Shown here: in pieces, positions 1-9,020 of the stretch
Layout: each line of letters opens with the position of its first letter
How positions within the stretch are numbered: the stretch's first letter is position 1
NCBI GenBank assembly: GCA_903927945.1
Contig: CAIYOZ010000211.1
Span: 1-39,749 of the forward strand
Origin: an uncultured Bacteroidales bacterium
Lineage (GTDB): Bacteria > Bacteroidota > Bacteroidia > Bacteroidales > Paludibacteraceae
DNA: 39,749 nucleotides
Direction: 5' to 3'
The notes under the pieces: model-generated
Seen by the model: only the letters and a program-made list of their open reading frames with translations
Told to the model about the DNA's origin: nothing
The model's database searches: none
Position numbers and translations under genes: made by a program

Positions 1-405
1 GGAAACCAAATTGTGAATTCTAAAAAACTGTCGAGTTTTGCACAGTTTAATTTTTACACTACGGCTCTAAATCGGTGGCATGGAGAAGGGACTTCAAATT
101 TTGAGCCTATATTAGATCTTACCCGTGCCCAGAATTTCCAGCCATCGACCAATCTTCTTGAAAGCGGTGCTTACTTAAGAATCCGTTCGATTCAATTAGG
201 ATATAATTTGCCATCAAGTATTTTAAAAGAACTTGGCATTAGCAAGCTTCGGGTTTATGTAAATAGTCAGAATCTATTGACTTTCAAAAACAATACCGGA
301 TATACTCCCGAAGTCGGGGGAGATATTTTAACAGGCGGTGTTGATAACGGGAGTACCTATCCGATTCCAACCACTTTTACGGCAGGCTTATCAGTTAACT
401 TTTAA
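1..405 (+). CDS. SusC-like TonB-dependent outer-membrane transporter, C-terminal end only
   Basis: The frame is open from the first base of the window, so this is the last ~134 residues of a gene that starts upstream; the GTG at 13 is an internal codon. The segment reads as the end of a SusC/RagA barrel: alternating beta-strand sequence, the family-typical stretch with YLRIRSIQLGYNLP followed by LRVYVNSQNLLTF, and a final strand ending in Phe (TAGLSVNF), as outer-membrane barrels require. SusC proteins import oligosaccharides across the outer membrane with TonB energy, capped by a SusD lipoprotein. The SusD gene follows after 11 bases, so the two are a co-transcribed pair. The plug domain and CarboxypepD-like N-terminal repeat are outside the window, so the substrate class cannot be judged from this piece. 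Confidence 0.93.
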   Translation, partial: GNQIVNSKKLSSFAQFNFYTTALNRWHGEGTSNFEPILDLTRAQNFQPSTNLLESGAYLRIRSIQLGYNLPSSILKELGISKLRVYVNSQNLLTFKNNTGYTPEVGGDILTGGVDNGSTYPIPTTFTAGLSVNF

Positions 406-416
406 TTTGACACACC

Positions 417-1910
417 ATGAAAAAGATAATATTTTTCGTAACAGTCGGACTTTTTGGTTTAATGTCTTGCAATGAGAATTTTTTAAATTTAAAACCAAAA
501 GGTGTTGAAAATTTTACCACCTATACAGATACAAGTCATCTGAATAAAAAGATCCTGGTGGAAGCTAAGTTATTACAAACTTATGCTACTTTAAGAATTT
601 ATGCTTTTCAATGGCCAGGTTTGGCAATGAACAACTATCCAACACCCGATGCTGAAAAAGGCAGTACACCTTCTGATGGTGGTGCTGATATGGTTTCGTT
701 CAAATCATTAAGTTATACCCCGGGGAACACCTATGTAAGAGATTATTATGTAAACTGCTACAACACTATCTACTTATCAAATGAAGCTGTTGCGCTCATC
801 GCTTCCTTGGCAGACACTGTTCCTTTAGCAATAAGAAAGACCTATTTAGCAGAGGCTTTGTTTTTGCGATCGGTGATGTATTACAGATTAGCACAAGCAT
901 TTGGAGGTGTACCTTTTGTAGATAAGGTATTGGGACAGAATGATAAAACTCCACCCCGGTCAACACGAGATGAGATATGGAGTAATATCGAAAGAGACTT
1001 GTTGTTGGCAATACCGTTTCTACCTTCCCGGATAGAATTGAATACAAGTGGAAACCAGGGTCGAGCCACTCAAAATGCTGCCAGGGCGGTATTAGCAAAA
1101 GTATATCTTTACGAAAAGAAATGGTCGGATGCCTTGACACAAACGACCGCAATTATTACTTCGGGTGATAATGACCTGAGTACTCCCTATAAGGATATGT
1201 TTTCTGAAGCTAATGAATATGGTCCAGAATCAGTTTTTGAAGTTTATTGCGACGATAAACCCACTTTAAAAATCGATTTAAGCAGTCAATTCGGACAAAT
1301 TCAGGGAATTCGCGGAATTCCAAATTTAGGTTGGGGATTTAATGCTCCGAGCCTGGTGTTACAGGCTGCTTATGAAACCGGTGACCCTCGTAAATTCGCC
1401 ACAGTGATTGCAAATGGGGATACTTTAGAAGGTACTAAGGTTAGAGCGGATGCAGCGAGTTTTCCATTTTTCAATAAGAAAGCTTACACGTTAGCCTCTG
1501 AAAGAAGCCAGTACGGTCGATCCACAGACCCTCAGGCTTATTGGATGAATATTCGTATCATTCGCTATGCAGATGTACTGTTAATGCATGCCGAAGCAGC
1601 CAATGAATTGGGGAATACTGCTGAAGCACTGGATAAATTAGAGCTGGTGAGAGCACGGGCACGGGCTGGTAACATTGCAATACTACCTAAAATTACCTTC
1701 ACCGATCAAACATTACTTCGCGCTGCCATCCATCAGGAAAGGCGGATCGAGCTGGCTCTGGAATGGGAACGTTTTTATGATTTAATAAGATGGGACGAAG
1801 CAAAAACAGCTATTCCGAATTTCATAACCGGAAAACACGAACTTTACCCCATCCCTCAAACTGAAATTGACAGATCCGGAGGCATAATAACTCAGAATCC
1901 AGGCTATTAA
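417..1910 (+). CDS. SusD/RagB family glycan-binding outer-membrane lipoprotein
   Basis: This is a 497-residue protein with a lipoprotein signal peptide ending in LMSC (lipid-anchored Cys18), followed by NENFLNLKPKG, the usual start of mature SusD proteins. The N-terminal half holds TPR-like helices (ALFLRSVMYYRLAQAFGGVPFV); the C-terminal half has the family signature HQERRIELALEWERFYDLIRW and ends in YPIPQTEIDRSGGIITQNPGY-type sequence. SusD sits as a hinged lid on the SusC barrel at the cell surface and binds the oligosaccharide. It follows the SusC gene by 11 bases and precedes a GH144-type lipoprotein by 38 bases, so it belongs to the same polysaccharide-utilisation operon. Substrate specificity is not readable from SusD; the neighbouring GH144 suggests beta-1,2-glucan. 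Confidence 0.95.
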   Translation: MKKIIFFVTVGLFGLMSCNENFLNLKPKGVENFTTYTDTSHLNKKILVEAKLLQTYATLRIYAFQWPGLAMNNYPTPDAEKGSTPSDGGADMVSFKSLSYTPGNTYVRDYYVNCYNTIYLSNEAVALIASLADTVPLAIRKTYLAEALFLRSVMYYRLAQAFGGVPFVDKVLGQNDKTPPRSTRDEIWSNIERDLLLAIPFLPSRIELNTSGNQGRATQNAARAVLAKVYLYEKKWSDALTQTTAIITSGDNDLSTPYKDMFSEANEYGPESVFEVYCDDKPTLKIDLSSQFGQIQGIRGIPNLGWGFNAPSLVLQAAYETGDPRKFATVIANGDTLEGTKVRADAASFPFFNKKAYTLASERSQYGRSTDPQAYWMNIRIIRYADVLLMHAEAANELGNTAEALDKLELVRARARAGNIAILPKITFTDQTLLRAAIHQERRIELALEWERFYDLIRWDEAKTAIPNFITGKHELYPIPQTEIDRSGGIITQNPGY

Positions 1911-1948
1911 ACAGTGCTGGTATATAGATAAGCACATACAAATTAATA

Positions 1949-3622
1949 ATGAACAGGCAAAAGAACATACCACATGACATTATAAGATTTTTCTCCTCTA
2001 ATGGGGTATGGTTTCTTATGCCTTTGTTTTCCATTTACCTTTCATCATGCAAAGAACACGTGATTCCCACCATTGTAGTGAATAAAAAGGATGATACTTA
2101 TTCACCTGCTAAGGTTCGGCCGGTTATTGATGAATGGCAACGCAAAACGTTCAATTATTTTTATGATGGGGCGAGTCCAACCGGAATGATTTTAGAAGGT
2201 AATGACCGTGGGGATGGAGGAATTATTACTATCGGAGGAAGTGGATTTGGATTAATGGCTATTATCGTTGGTTCAGAACGAAATTGGATCACCCGGGATG
2301 AAGCGGCTGCAAGGACTCAAAAGATAGTGAGGTTTTTAGGAAAAGCCGATAGATTTCATGGAATGTGGTCGCATTGGTATAATCCTGATGGAACAGCATC
2401 TCCTTTCGGTGATCAGGTTAAAACGGGCGATATAGTCGAGAGTGCTTTTATGGCAGCCGGACTGTTGACTGCATTAGAGTATTACACTTTGAACAATGCC
2501 GTCGAAACTGAAATACGTGATTCTGTGAATTCATTTTGGAATACTATGGATTGGAAATTCTATGCCGGACAGGATAATGTACTGCACTGGCTTTGGTATT
2601 CCCGGGAAAATCGGTTAGCGTTGGACGTCAGAGGATGGAATGAAGCCTGGATTGTATACTTATTAGCACTGGGAGCACCTGTTCCTCACAACATTTCGAC
2701 GGATATATACCAACAAGGTTGGCTAAGCAACGGAGGGATTTATCAACCTAACAGGTCATATTATGGATACAATCTTCCATTGGGAGAAGCTAAGGGAGGA
2801 CCTTTATTTTTTGCTCATTATTCATTTTTAGGTCTTGACACCAGAAAGATAGAGGACCAGCAAGTAAATTATTGGAAACAGAATGTGGATCATACCATGA
2901 TAAACCGGAACTATTGCCTGGTGGATGCACCGGTTCAGTATAAATATGATGAAAATAACTGGGGACTGACGGCATGCAATGATGGAAAGCCCCCCTTTAC
3001 GAATTATATGGCCAGATCTCCATTAAATGATGATGGTGTAATTGCTCCTACTGCGGCCTTAGGTTCATTTCCTTACACGCCGTTTTACAGTACCCAGGTA
3101 TTGCTGCAACTGGCTAAGAATGGATTAACTGTAGGGACCTTCGGTTTTGTGGATGCATATTGTCTGCAAACTAATACTTCTAATAACAAAAATTTAGCAA
3201 TCGACGAAGGCCCGATAGTGGTCATGATGGAAAACTACAGGTCAGGATTAATTTGGGACTTGATGATGAAAAATGAACATGTCAAGGCTGGCTTACATTT
3301 GGCAGGTGTAAAAGATAATCCTGATTACCTGGAAGGATTTAATTTAGCGGTTGTGAATACCGCGACAAAAGAATATGATATGATGCGTCACCCCGACCGG
3401 GAAGTTTATGAACTGAATTATGTAATAACTTCATCCGGTAATACTCATTTTACAATTACTGATAATTCGAATACAATTATCAGTGATACCACCTTAAATG
3501 CCGGAATGGGTGAGAATACCTTTGCTTTCAATTCATCCCGGATTGTAAACGGTAAACCTTATACCATTAAAATGAAATCTCCCGACGGAAAGGAATTTGT
3601 TTTATTGGCTAGATTGAGATAA
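1949..3622 (+). CDS. GH144-type 'glucoamylase family' lipoprotein, probable endo-beta-1,2-glucanase
   Basis: This 557-residue protein has a long N-terminus with a hydrophobic segment and lipobox LSSC (Cys34). The core matches the Bacteroidota 'glucoamylase' (PF10091) family now classed as GH144: TFNYFYDGASPTGMI (about 67-81), GGSGFGLMAIIVG (about 96-108), KADRFHGMWSHWYNPDG, and the acidic motif D161-x-x-E164 in TGDIVESAF. This motif aligns with the active-site D-x-x-E region of characterised Chitinophaga GH144 beta-1,2-glucanase (family knowledge). WGLTACNDG and DGVIAPTAALGSFPYTP later in the core are also family-typical. About 100 residues after the core (from ~455) look like an extra beta-sandwich domain. 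It lies directly after SusC/SusD, so a surface or periplasmic role cutting the imported glucan is likely. The family also holds uncharacterised members, so the exact linkage is inference. Confidence 0.85.
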   Translation: MNRQKNIPHDIIRFFSSNGVWFLMPLFSIYLSSCKEHVIPTIVVNKKDDTYSPAKVRPVIDEWQRKTFNYFYDGASPTGMILEGNDRGDGGIITIGGSGFGLMAIIVGSERNWITRDEAAARTQKIVRFLGKADRFHGMWSHWYNPDGTASPFGDQVKTGDIVESAFMAAGLLTALEYYTLNNAVETEIRDSVNSFWNTMDWKFYAGQDNVLHWLWYSRENRLALDVRGWNEAWIVYLLALGAPVPHNISTDIYQQGWLSNGGIYQPNRSYYGYNLPLGEAKGGPLFFAHYSFLGLDTRKIEDQQVNYWKQNVDHTMINRNYCLVDAPVQYKYDENNWGLTACNDGKPPFTNYMARSPLNDDGVIAPTAALGSFPYTPFYSTQVLLQLAKNGLTVGTFGFVDAYCLQTNTSNNKNLAIDEGPIVVMMENYRSGLIWDLMMKNEHVKAGLHLAGVKDNPDYLEGFNLAVVNTATKEYDMMRHPDREVYELNYVITSSGNTHFTITDNSNTIISDTTLNAGMGENTFAFNSSRIVNGKPYTIKMKSPDGKEFVLLARLR

Positions 3623-3661
3623 CAAATGATTTATAATTTAAACAATTTAAACACCAATTTT

Positions 3662-5017
3662 ATGAAAAAACTACTTTTTACATGCTTCATAGCACTCGCA
3701 GCGAGTGTTATGACTTCCGCACAAACACCTTATGTGCTGGATAATTTTGAAAACGGACATGTTAACTTCACAACATTAGTAAATGTGAATCCAGCGACCA
3801 ACATGGATACTGCTGTAGTCGCTAATCCTGCTTCTAGTACAGTAAATTCAACTGCAAAATGCTGGAGATGGAAACGTTTAGATGCCGGTACCGGCAACAA
3901 TCAGCCTTGGGCAGGATTCTTTTCTACTTTAACCACTCCTATTGCAGCAGGTTGTCAAACAATTACTTTAAAATATTACCGTACCAATGCAAATTCTACA
4001 TTGAAACTACATTTGGAAAGTAGTGGCTCTATAGAATTTTTGCCGAAAACAGCTCCGACAAAAGTGAATCAATGGGAAGATTTAACTTTCGATGTTGCTG
4101 CCAACTGGACTAAATCCGTCACAATATTCGGTTTTCAACCTGATTATCCTGTCGATGGTACGACTATTGATATTGGAGCAATGATGTATATTGACGAAAT
4201 TATGGTTACACCGGGAACTCCTCCTCCACCTCCAACATCTTTAACTTTATTTGACGATAGTAGTAATACCCCCGCCGATCTTACCTATCATGATGGAAGT
4301 TATGTTAATGCAACAGCACCCAGTACTGTGTTGCAACCAGCAGCACATCAAGGTAAATTACCAGTAGTTACCACTCCTGTTAAATCTGGAACTAATGCAT
4401 TGGAACTGAGTTGGAAATCAGTAAGCGGAGGTGATTGGGTAGCAATGGTGGCCGCCAATGCATTTGCTGTTTTTGATGTATCGAGCATGGTTAATTTAAA
4501 TTTCTGGATTAATTCTCCTGCAATAATTCTCAAAACAGCAATGCCTTCACTTCACATGGAAGCAGCTGCGGGCAGTCCAAACGAGACTGGGAATGTTAAT
4601 ATCAGCAATTATATGACAACCGATTTAGCCGCGAATACCTGGACTAAAATAATTATTCCACTTGCTGCTATTTGGGCAGCTAATCCATTATTTACAGCTA
4701 AAGATCAGATTCATGGTGTATTCTTCACCCAAAACGCAATTGATAATGTTCAGCATATCCTGTATTTAGACAACTTTGTTTTTGACAAGGGTGCTACAGG
4801 TCTATTCAGCCCTAAAGTTTATAATGAAATAAATGCTTATTATTCGAATGGTGAAATACGAATACCAAATTATGTTGGTAACGTTAGTGTATTCGATATT
4901 ACCGGAAAAACAGTTGTCACAGGTTTAGTTAGTGATGGAAAACTTAAAGTATCTGTCAGACAAGGTATTTACATTTTAAAAACGGCAGATGGAACTGCAA
5001 AAATTGCAGTATATTAA
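3662..5017 (+). CDS. T9SS-sorted secreted protein with two carbohydrate-binding-like modules
   Basis: The start is placed at the ATG at 3662, which begins a clear signal peptide (MKKLLFTCFIALAA...SAQ); the ATG at 3626 only adds 12 non-signal residues. The mature protein (451 residues in total) has two beta-sandwich-like modules of ~165-180 residues, each opening with a VLDNFENG / LTLFDDSS strand and closing with a 'YIDEIMV' / 'YLDNFVF' strand, as in many glycan-binding modules. They are joined by a proline-rich linker (GTPPPPPTS). The last ~75 residues (VSVFDITGKTVVTGLV...GIYILKTADGTAKIAVY) form a type IX secretion sorting domain. No catalytic residues are recognised. It is the last gene of the SusCD/GH144 operon and is followed by a strong terminator, so it probably acts as a surface glycan-binding protein for the same substrate. 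Its family is not recognised by name. Confidence 0.82.
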   Translation: MKKLLFTCFIALAASVMTSAQTPYVLDNFENGHVNFTTLVNVNPATNMDTAVVANPASSTVNSTAKCWRWKRLDAGTGNNQPWAGFFSTLTTPIAAGCQTITLKYYRTNANSTLKLHLESSGSIEFLPKTAPTKVNQWEDLTFDVAANWTKSVTIFGFQPDYPVDGTTIDIGAMMYIDEIMVTPGTPPPPPTSLTLFDDSSNTPADLTYHDGSYVNATAPSTVLQPAAHQGKLPVVTTPVKSGTNALELSWKSVSGGDWVAMVAANAFAVFDVSSMVNLNFWINSPAIILKTAMPSLHMEAAAGSPNETGNVNISNYMTTDLAANTWTKIIIPLAAIWAANPLFTAKDQIHGVFFTQNAIDNVQHILYLDNFVFDKGATGLFSPKVYNEINAYYSNGEIRIPNYVGNVSVFDITGKTVVTGLVSDGKLKVSVRQGIYILKTADGTAKIAVY

Positions 5018-5110
5018 AGTACATCTGCGATCTTTGCCGAATGACTTGCGGATTGGGTTTTATGAAATTCGTGTTTTACACATGAAGACTTATTAAGAAG
5101 TTTTATAAAT

Positions 5111-5148
5111 GAGGATGGTTGATTAAATCAACCATCCTCATTTTTTTT
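5111..5148 (+). terminator. Rho-independent terminator of the SusCD/GH144 operon
   Basis: A perfect 14-bp inverted repeat (5111-5124 with 5126-5139; GAGGATGGTTGATT and its complement) is followed by one A and eight T. It lies 94 bases after the stop of the T9SS binding protein, on the strand expected for that operon. There is no matching T-tract for the opposite strand, so it is mainly a plus-strand terminator. Confidence 0.93.
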
Positions 5149-5208
5149 ACCGTCTATTAAAAATCAGATAAAATACTAGAATATCGTATGCCAATTGTAA
5201 TGGATTTT

Positions 5209-6063
5209 TTATTCCGTAAACTTTGGATTGAACAGCAAGAATCCGATATTGATGCCAAAATTCCAATTACTTACTGCTGAACTGAAGTAATTCACAAACA
5301 TGCCAGCCGAAGCAATTTTAAAATTATAGACCAGGGAGGATTCACCCATAAAGCGGGTAGCAAAGAAGGGAGTTGAATAATATGGAGTATTATTGGCCGA
5401 ACGGTTAATGGTTTGATAGGGTACAAACCAATAGGCTTCCCCGCGAAGATGCAAATCTTTTGTGAGATAATATATTGGTTTTAATCCAACGGCTGCATAC
5501 TGATTCGCACTAAAAGATTCATTAAAAACTGTCCGGCTATAAGGCGTAGGTTGAAATGCCGGAACTTCAATCACACTCACGGTGTAGTTCTGCAAAAGCT
5601 TGCGCGAGGTTATCGCTAATTCTCCATAAGCACCTAGTGTAAAATAAGGAGACAACGGGAAATACTGTTCAAATTTTGCTTTCCACTGGATCCAGATATC
5701 AAACAGATCATTTACATTTTTTGAGGGATCATTTTCGGATTTGAATGTTTGTTCGCCCCCAAAAAGGTGCAAGGAAGTGGAATGGTTATATCCTTTCGTA
5801 GGATACATCACATTGTTCAATGTGTAATTTTCAACCCGTGTAAATAGGCTCGCGAGTGAAAACCGACTCTCATCTTCCTTTGTAGTGGATGTTATCAAAG
5901 CCCTGTTCTCGAAATAATTATCAGTCAGAAAGCCGTATCCCACACCAAACTCCAACCGTCCTTTCATACTCAGGGGGAAACCTGCACTTACCTTGCTGTA
6001 AATTTCATTCTTGGTGAAATTTGCCGTTCGGGTATCATTATAAAATAGCTGATCCCCCTTCAA
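5209..6063 (-). CDS. C-terminal outer-membrane barrel part of a frameshifted patatin-like protein
   Basis: This frame encodes ~281 residues that continue the protein of the overlapping upstream frame (6038-7507) after a one-base shift. The sequence alternates hydrophobic and polar residues (YSKVSAGFPL, FGVGYGFLTDNYFENRA, TLGAYGELAITSRKLL, FNFGINIGFLLF-like end) and finishes near Phe, which is typical of a BamA/TamA-type 16-strand barrel. Its only possible start in the overlap is a TTG at 6063 inside the joint, with no signal peptide, so it is very unlikely to be made alone. Removing one G from the G5 run (plus-strand C run 6054-6058) gives one continuous ~765-residue product, the normal size of bacteroidal patatin-BamA fusions. 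See the finding on the frameshift. Confidence 0.8.
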   Translation of the reverse strand: MKGDQLFYNDTRTANFTKNEIYSKVSAGFPLSMKGRLEFGVGYGFLTDNYFENRALITSTTKEDESRFSLASLFTRVENYTLNNVMYPTKGYNHSTSLHLFGGEQTFKSENDPSKNVNDLFDIWIQWKAKFEQYFPLSPYFTLGAYGELAITSRKLLQNYTVSVIEVPAFQPTPYSRTVFNESFSANQYAAVGLKPIYYLTKDLHLRGEAYWFVPYQTINRSANNTPYYSTPFFATRFMGESSLVYNFKIASAGMFVNYFSSAVSNWNFGINIGFLLFNPKFTE

Positions 6064-7507
6064 AATAATCGAAATTATGAAGTATAACAGCCATTTTCAC
6101 ATACCAGCTTTTCTGGGAAGGCATCTCTATCCGTGTCCCAATTCCAAGTCCATTATAGACTTTCCCAAACTGAGCATCCACATAAGCCGATTGAGCATAT
6201 TCGGTCAGATTCTGAAAAGACAACCCGAAATAAGCCTGATTGGAAGTCGAAGATGATACATTACCACCCAACATTACCTTGATATGATCCTGAGTCTTTA
6301 CATTTAAATGCAAGTCAAAATTACCCGTCGATGAATTATATACAGCATGAGGTATTACTTCGAGTATTTTATCGTCTGAGATCAATTTGAAATAGGCTTC
6401 TTTAAACTCTTTCAGGGTAAAAACTTCATTTTTGTTATGAAAAACCTGTTGGATATATCGCTTTTGAAGACTATCGACCCCTTCCACCTCGACATGTTGA
6501 AATTTCAATTCAGGTAGTCGCCCCTTAAAGCTCATTCTTTTATTGTTAATTTCTTCGTTTGAAACGCGTCTGATAATCCGTGCTTTTATTTCATCCATAT
6601 GCTTCATAGTTGAATCATATCCCAATTGGACCATTTCATCTACCCGGGAAAAATCGAAGAGCTTGAAATTAGGCATGTTGAATCGAAGCAGCACTCCTTC
6701 TTTTTTTGGTATGGTATAATCAGTCCGGGTCATGATCATATTCTGAATTTGCACCAAAATATCCCGTTGATCGGGTTTACGGGGATTATGTGCCACTACA
6801 CTCCCAATCATCACATCCGGTTTAAAGTCGTTTCGCATGACATCTACCGGGAAATTATTGAAGATTCCACCATCAAATAACAACCGGTTATCAATGACTA
6901 CCGGTTTAAACATAAAGGGATATGAAAGGGAAGCACGGATAGCATCTCCCAATACGCCATAACGGAAAATGACCTGTTCCTTGTTATAAATGTCAGAGGC
7001 GACACAACGAAAGGGAATAAACAACTTGTCGAAATCACCTCTTGCAATGGCATTGGCCTGAGAACTCAGGGGGACAAATGCATAATCCATTTGGCGTGGT
7101 GACACTATATTGGTAGGGAGAATGGCGGATTTAAGACTAATAGAATCTATATTGTGCGCATTGAAAGAGACCTCTACAAAAGCTGGTTTGGGATCTGAAT
7201 TCCGATAGTAGTACTTGTAATTAGCATCAATTTCACCGGTAGACAAGAGTTTGAAATCGTTCGATTTAATGGTTGAAATCATTTCATCTACGGTAAAACC
7301 CATGGCATACATCCCACCAACTATGGCACCCATCGATGTTCCTGCTACATAATCGATTGGTATGTTATTTTCTTCAAGGGCCTTGATAACTCCTATGTGT
7401 GTGATTCCTTTAGCTCCACCTCCACTCAATACCAGCCCCACTTTCTGAGCTTGCAACATGGATGTTAATGATATGATCAGGCTTAAAACCAGGAGATTTT
7501 TTTTCAT
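6038..7507 (-). CDS. Patatin-like phospholipase with POTRA, N-terminal part of a frameshifted gene
   Basis: The start is taken at 7507 (MKKNLLVLSLIISL..., signal peptide ending MLQAQ); the 7531 start would add eight residues before the signal. A patatin domain follows at once: oxyanion-hole loop GGGAKG, nucleophile elbow G-T-S-M-G, and the DGG of the catalytic Asp in LFDGGIFNNFPVD. This Ser-Asp dyad hydrolyses acyl lipids. Around residues 345-420 lies a POTRA-like domain (HVEVEGVDSLQKRYIQQVF), then the first barrel strands (VMLGGNVSSSTSNQAYFGLSFQNL). The architecture is that of PlpD-type patatin outer-membrane proteins, which expose or secrete the lipase. The frame ends at 6038 after five out-of-frame residues (GSAIL); the barrel continues in the next frame. 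If the shift is real the barrel is lost and the protein is probably non-functional. Confidence 0.88.
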   Translation of the reverse strand: MKKNLLVLSLIISLTSMLQAQKVGLVLSGGGAKGITHIGVIKALEENNIPIDYVAGTSMGAIVGGMYAMGFTVDEMISTIKSNDFKLLSTGEIDANYKYYYRNSDPKPAFVEVSFNAHNIDSISLKSAILPTNIVSPRQMDYAFVPLSSQANAIARGDFDKLFIPFRCVASDIYNKEQVIFRYGVLGDAIRASLSYPFMFKPVVIDNRLLFDGGIFNNFPVDVMRNDFKPDVMIGSVVAHNPRKPDQRDILVQIQNMIMTRTDYTIPKKEGVLLRFNMPNFKLFDFSRVDEMVQLGYDSTMKHMDEIKARIIRRVSNEEINNKRMSFKGRLPELKFQHVEVEGVDSLQKRYIQQVFHNKNEVFTLKEFKEAYFKLISDDKILEVIPHAVYNSSTGNFDLHLNVKTQDHIKVMLGGNVSSSTSNQAYFGLSFQNLTEYAQSAYVDAQFGKVYNGLGIGTRIEMPSQKSWYVKMAVILHNFDYFEGGSAIL

Positions 7508-7749
7508 TGATAAGAAGGTGTGACTAAGCACCGTAAAATTACAACAAAAGAATCTGAAAATATGTTTATTTGTCCGGTAATTATATTTTTCATAAAAAGA
7601 TATGTAACAGGTTGATTTCTGAGACCAAAATGTCGAGATAATTGGTGTAACTCAAAAATGATAGAATCTTGGGTACAAAAGCCGGTAGCCTTTGATTTTT
7701 AGAGGATAATCCTTTAATTATTCTTTGAATCCTTAAATAGATTTAGTTG
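7508..7749. other. Non-coding spacer between divergent genes, no recognised element
   Basis: These ~240 A+T-rich bases separate the start of the patatin gene (minus) from the promoter of the metallophosphoesterase gene (plus). They should carry the patatin promoter, but no perfect minus-strand TTTG / TAnnTTTG pair was found. No open frame, hairpin or repeat of note was seen. Confidence 0.5.
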
Positions 7750-7782
7750 TTTGTAGATAATCTGATTTAATTATTACTTTTG
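7750..7782 (+). promoter_or_regulatory. Bacteroidota-type sigma-ABfr promoter for the metallophosphoesterase gene
   Basis: A -33 element TTTG (7750-7753) is separated by 21 bases from a perfect -7 element TAnnTTTG (TACTTTTG, 7775-7782). Both elements and the spacing agree with the primary sigma-factor consensus of Bacteroidota. The predicted transcript starts near 7790, leaving a ~115-base leader before the ATG at 7905. The leader shows no obvious riboswitch or hairpin. Confidence 0.7.
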
Positions 7783-7904
7783 TTATTCAGTTATCGGAAG
7801 CAGAACATGATTATTGACATTATTTCTTTCCTGTAATTCTTGATCGTAAACAATTCAAAGGTTCAAACGTTTGAATTTACTATTATTCATTTAATTTCCT
7901 CTCT

Positions 7905-9020
7905 ATGAAATTTGGCTTTATTTTTATCGCATTGGGTATACTTGTTTCTTTAAATGGGTACATCATGGTGCGAGGTTGGCAGGCATTGCCTTTAGGTTCT
8001 TCGCTGCGTATTGTGTATCTGGTATCCACCATACTTTTATTTTTAGCTATTTTCGCCGGTATGATTTTTGGGAATGATATGCCTTCGGGTTTAGGAAAAG
8101 CCATTAGTTTTCTTGGATTCTCATATTTGGTGATTTTCATTTATCTTTTCCTCTCTTTTTTGTTGGTGGATATTCTTCGCCTGATAAATTTATTTATTCA
8201 TGTAGCACCGGTATATATGGCCAGTTTCAGGTTGTGGATGATGATTGCTACGTTGGGAATAACCGGGGTTATCATGATCATAGGGAATTACAACTTTAAT
8301 CACCCAAAAATAGTCACCTTAAATCTGAGTACGAATAACCCCACTCAAAATAAGGACTTGAAAATTGTAGTTGCGAGTGATATTCATCTGGGCATTTCAA
8401 TTGACAAGAAAATGCTTCAGAAATATGTAAAGATGATCAATGATCAACATCCTGATATCGTTTTACTTGCCGGTGATGTATCCGACAGGTCAATCGTTCC
8501 TGTCATTAAACAAAACATGCTGCAAGAATTCCGTTCAATTAAAGCACCATTAGGGGTTTATGCAATCAACGGCAATCATGAGTATTATGCTGAAAATCCT
8601 ACTGCTACGGAGGACTATTTGAAAAAGGCGGGTATTATCTTTTTACGCGATTCTTCCTGCCTGGTCAATAACAGTTTCTATGTCGTTGGGCGCGATGACC
8701 GTACGAATCATAACCGCAAAACACTCAAAGAATTGGTAAAAGGATTGGATCATAACCTGCCCAGGATTTTAATGGATCATCAACCCTATCAACTGGAGGA
8801 AGCTGAAAAAAACAATATCGATTTGCAGGTATCGGGACATACCCATAACGGTCAGATGTTTCCCGGCAATTTAATTGTCAAAAGTACCTATGAATGTGGA
8901 TATGGTTATTTGAAAAAAGGCAACACGAATTATTATGTTTCTTCAGGCCTTGGACTTTGGGGTCCACAATACCGGATTGGAACGCAATCGGAAATGGTGG
9001 TAATACATTTGAAGATTTAG
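7905..9020 (+). CDS. Membrane-anchored metallophosphoesterase (YkuE/YaeI-like)
   Basis: In this 371-residue protein the first ~128 residues form about four hydrophobic segments (about 1-20, 35-57, 70-97, 105-127). The rest is a calcineurin-like phosphoesterase domain with all the metal-binding blocks in order: SDIHLG (D159, H161), GDVSDR (D191), GNHEYY (about 222-227), and a C-terminal GHTHNGQ. This fold uses two metal ions to hydrolyse phosphoesters or pyrophosphates; YaeI/YkuE/LpxH-related members act on lipid-linked phosphates, so a phospholipid or lipid A-type substrate at the inner membrane is possible but unproven. Whether the domain faces the cytoplasm depends on the exact segment count. 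The gene has its own promoter (7750-7782) and is monocistronic: it is convergent with tadA, and a long inverted repeat lies between them. Confidence 0.9.
   Translation: MKFGFIFIALGILVSLNGYIMVRGWQALPLGSSLRIVYLVSTILLFLAIFAGMIFGNDMPSGLGKAISFLGFSYLVIFIYLFLSFLLVDILRLINLFIHVAPVYMASFRLWMMIATLGITGVIMIIGNYNFNHPKIVTLNLSTNNPTQNKDLKIVVASDIHLGISIDKKMLQKYVKMINDQHPDIVLLAGDVSDRSIVPVIKQNMLQEFRSIKAPLGVYAINGNHEYYAENPTATEDYLKKAGIIFLRDSSCLVNNSFYVVGRDDRTNHNRKTLKELVKGLDHNLPRILMDHQPYQLEEAEKNNIDLQVSGHTHNGQMFPGNLIVKSTYECGYGYLKKGNTNYYVSSGLGLWGPQYRIGTQSEMVVIHLKI

Noticed and set aside
796-1152. A 118-codon minus-strand open frame
   Set aside because: It is antisense to SusD and has no family signature; the SusD frame is strongly supported.
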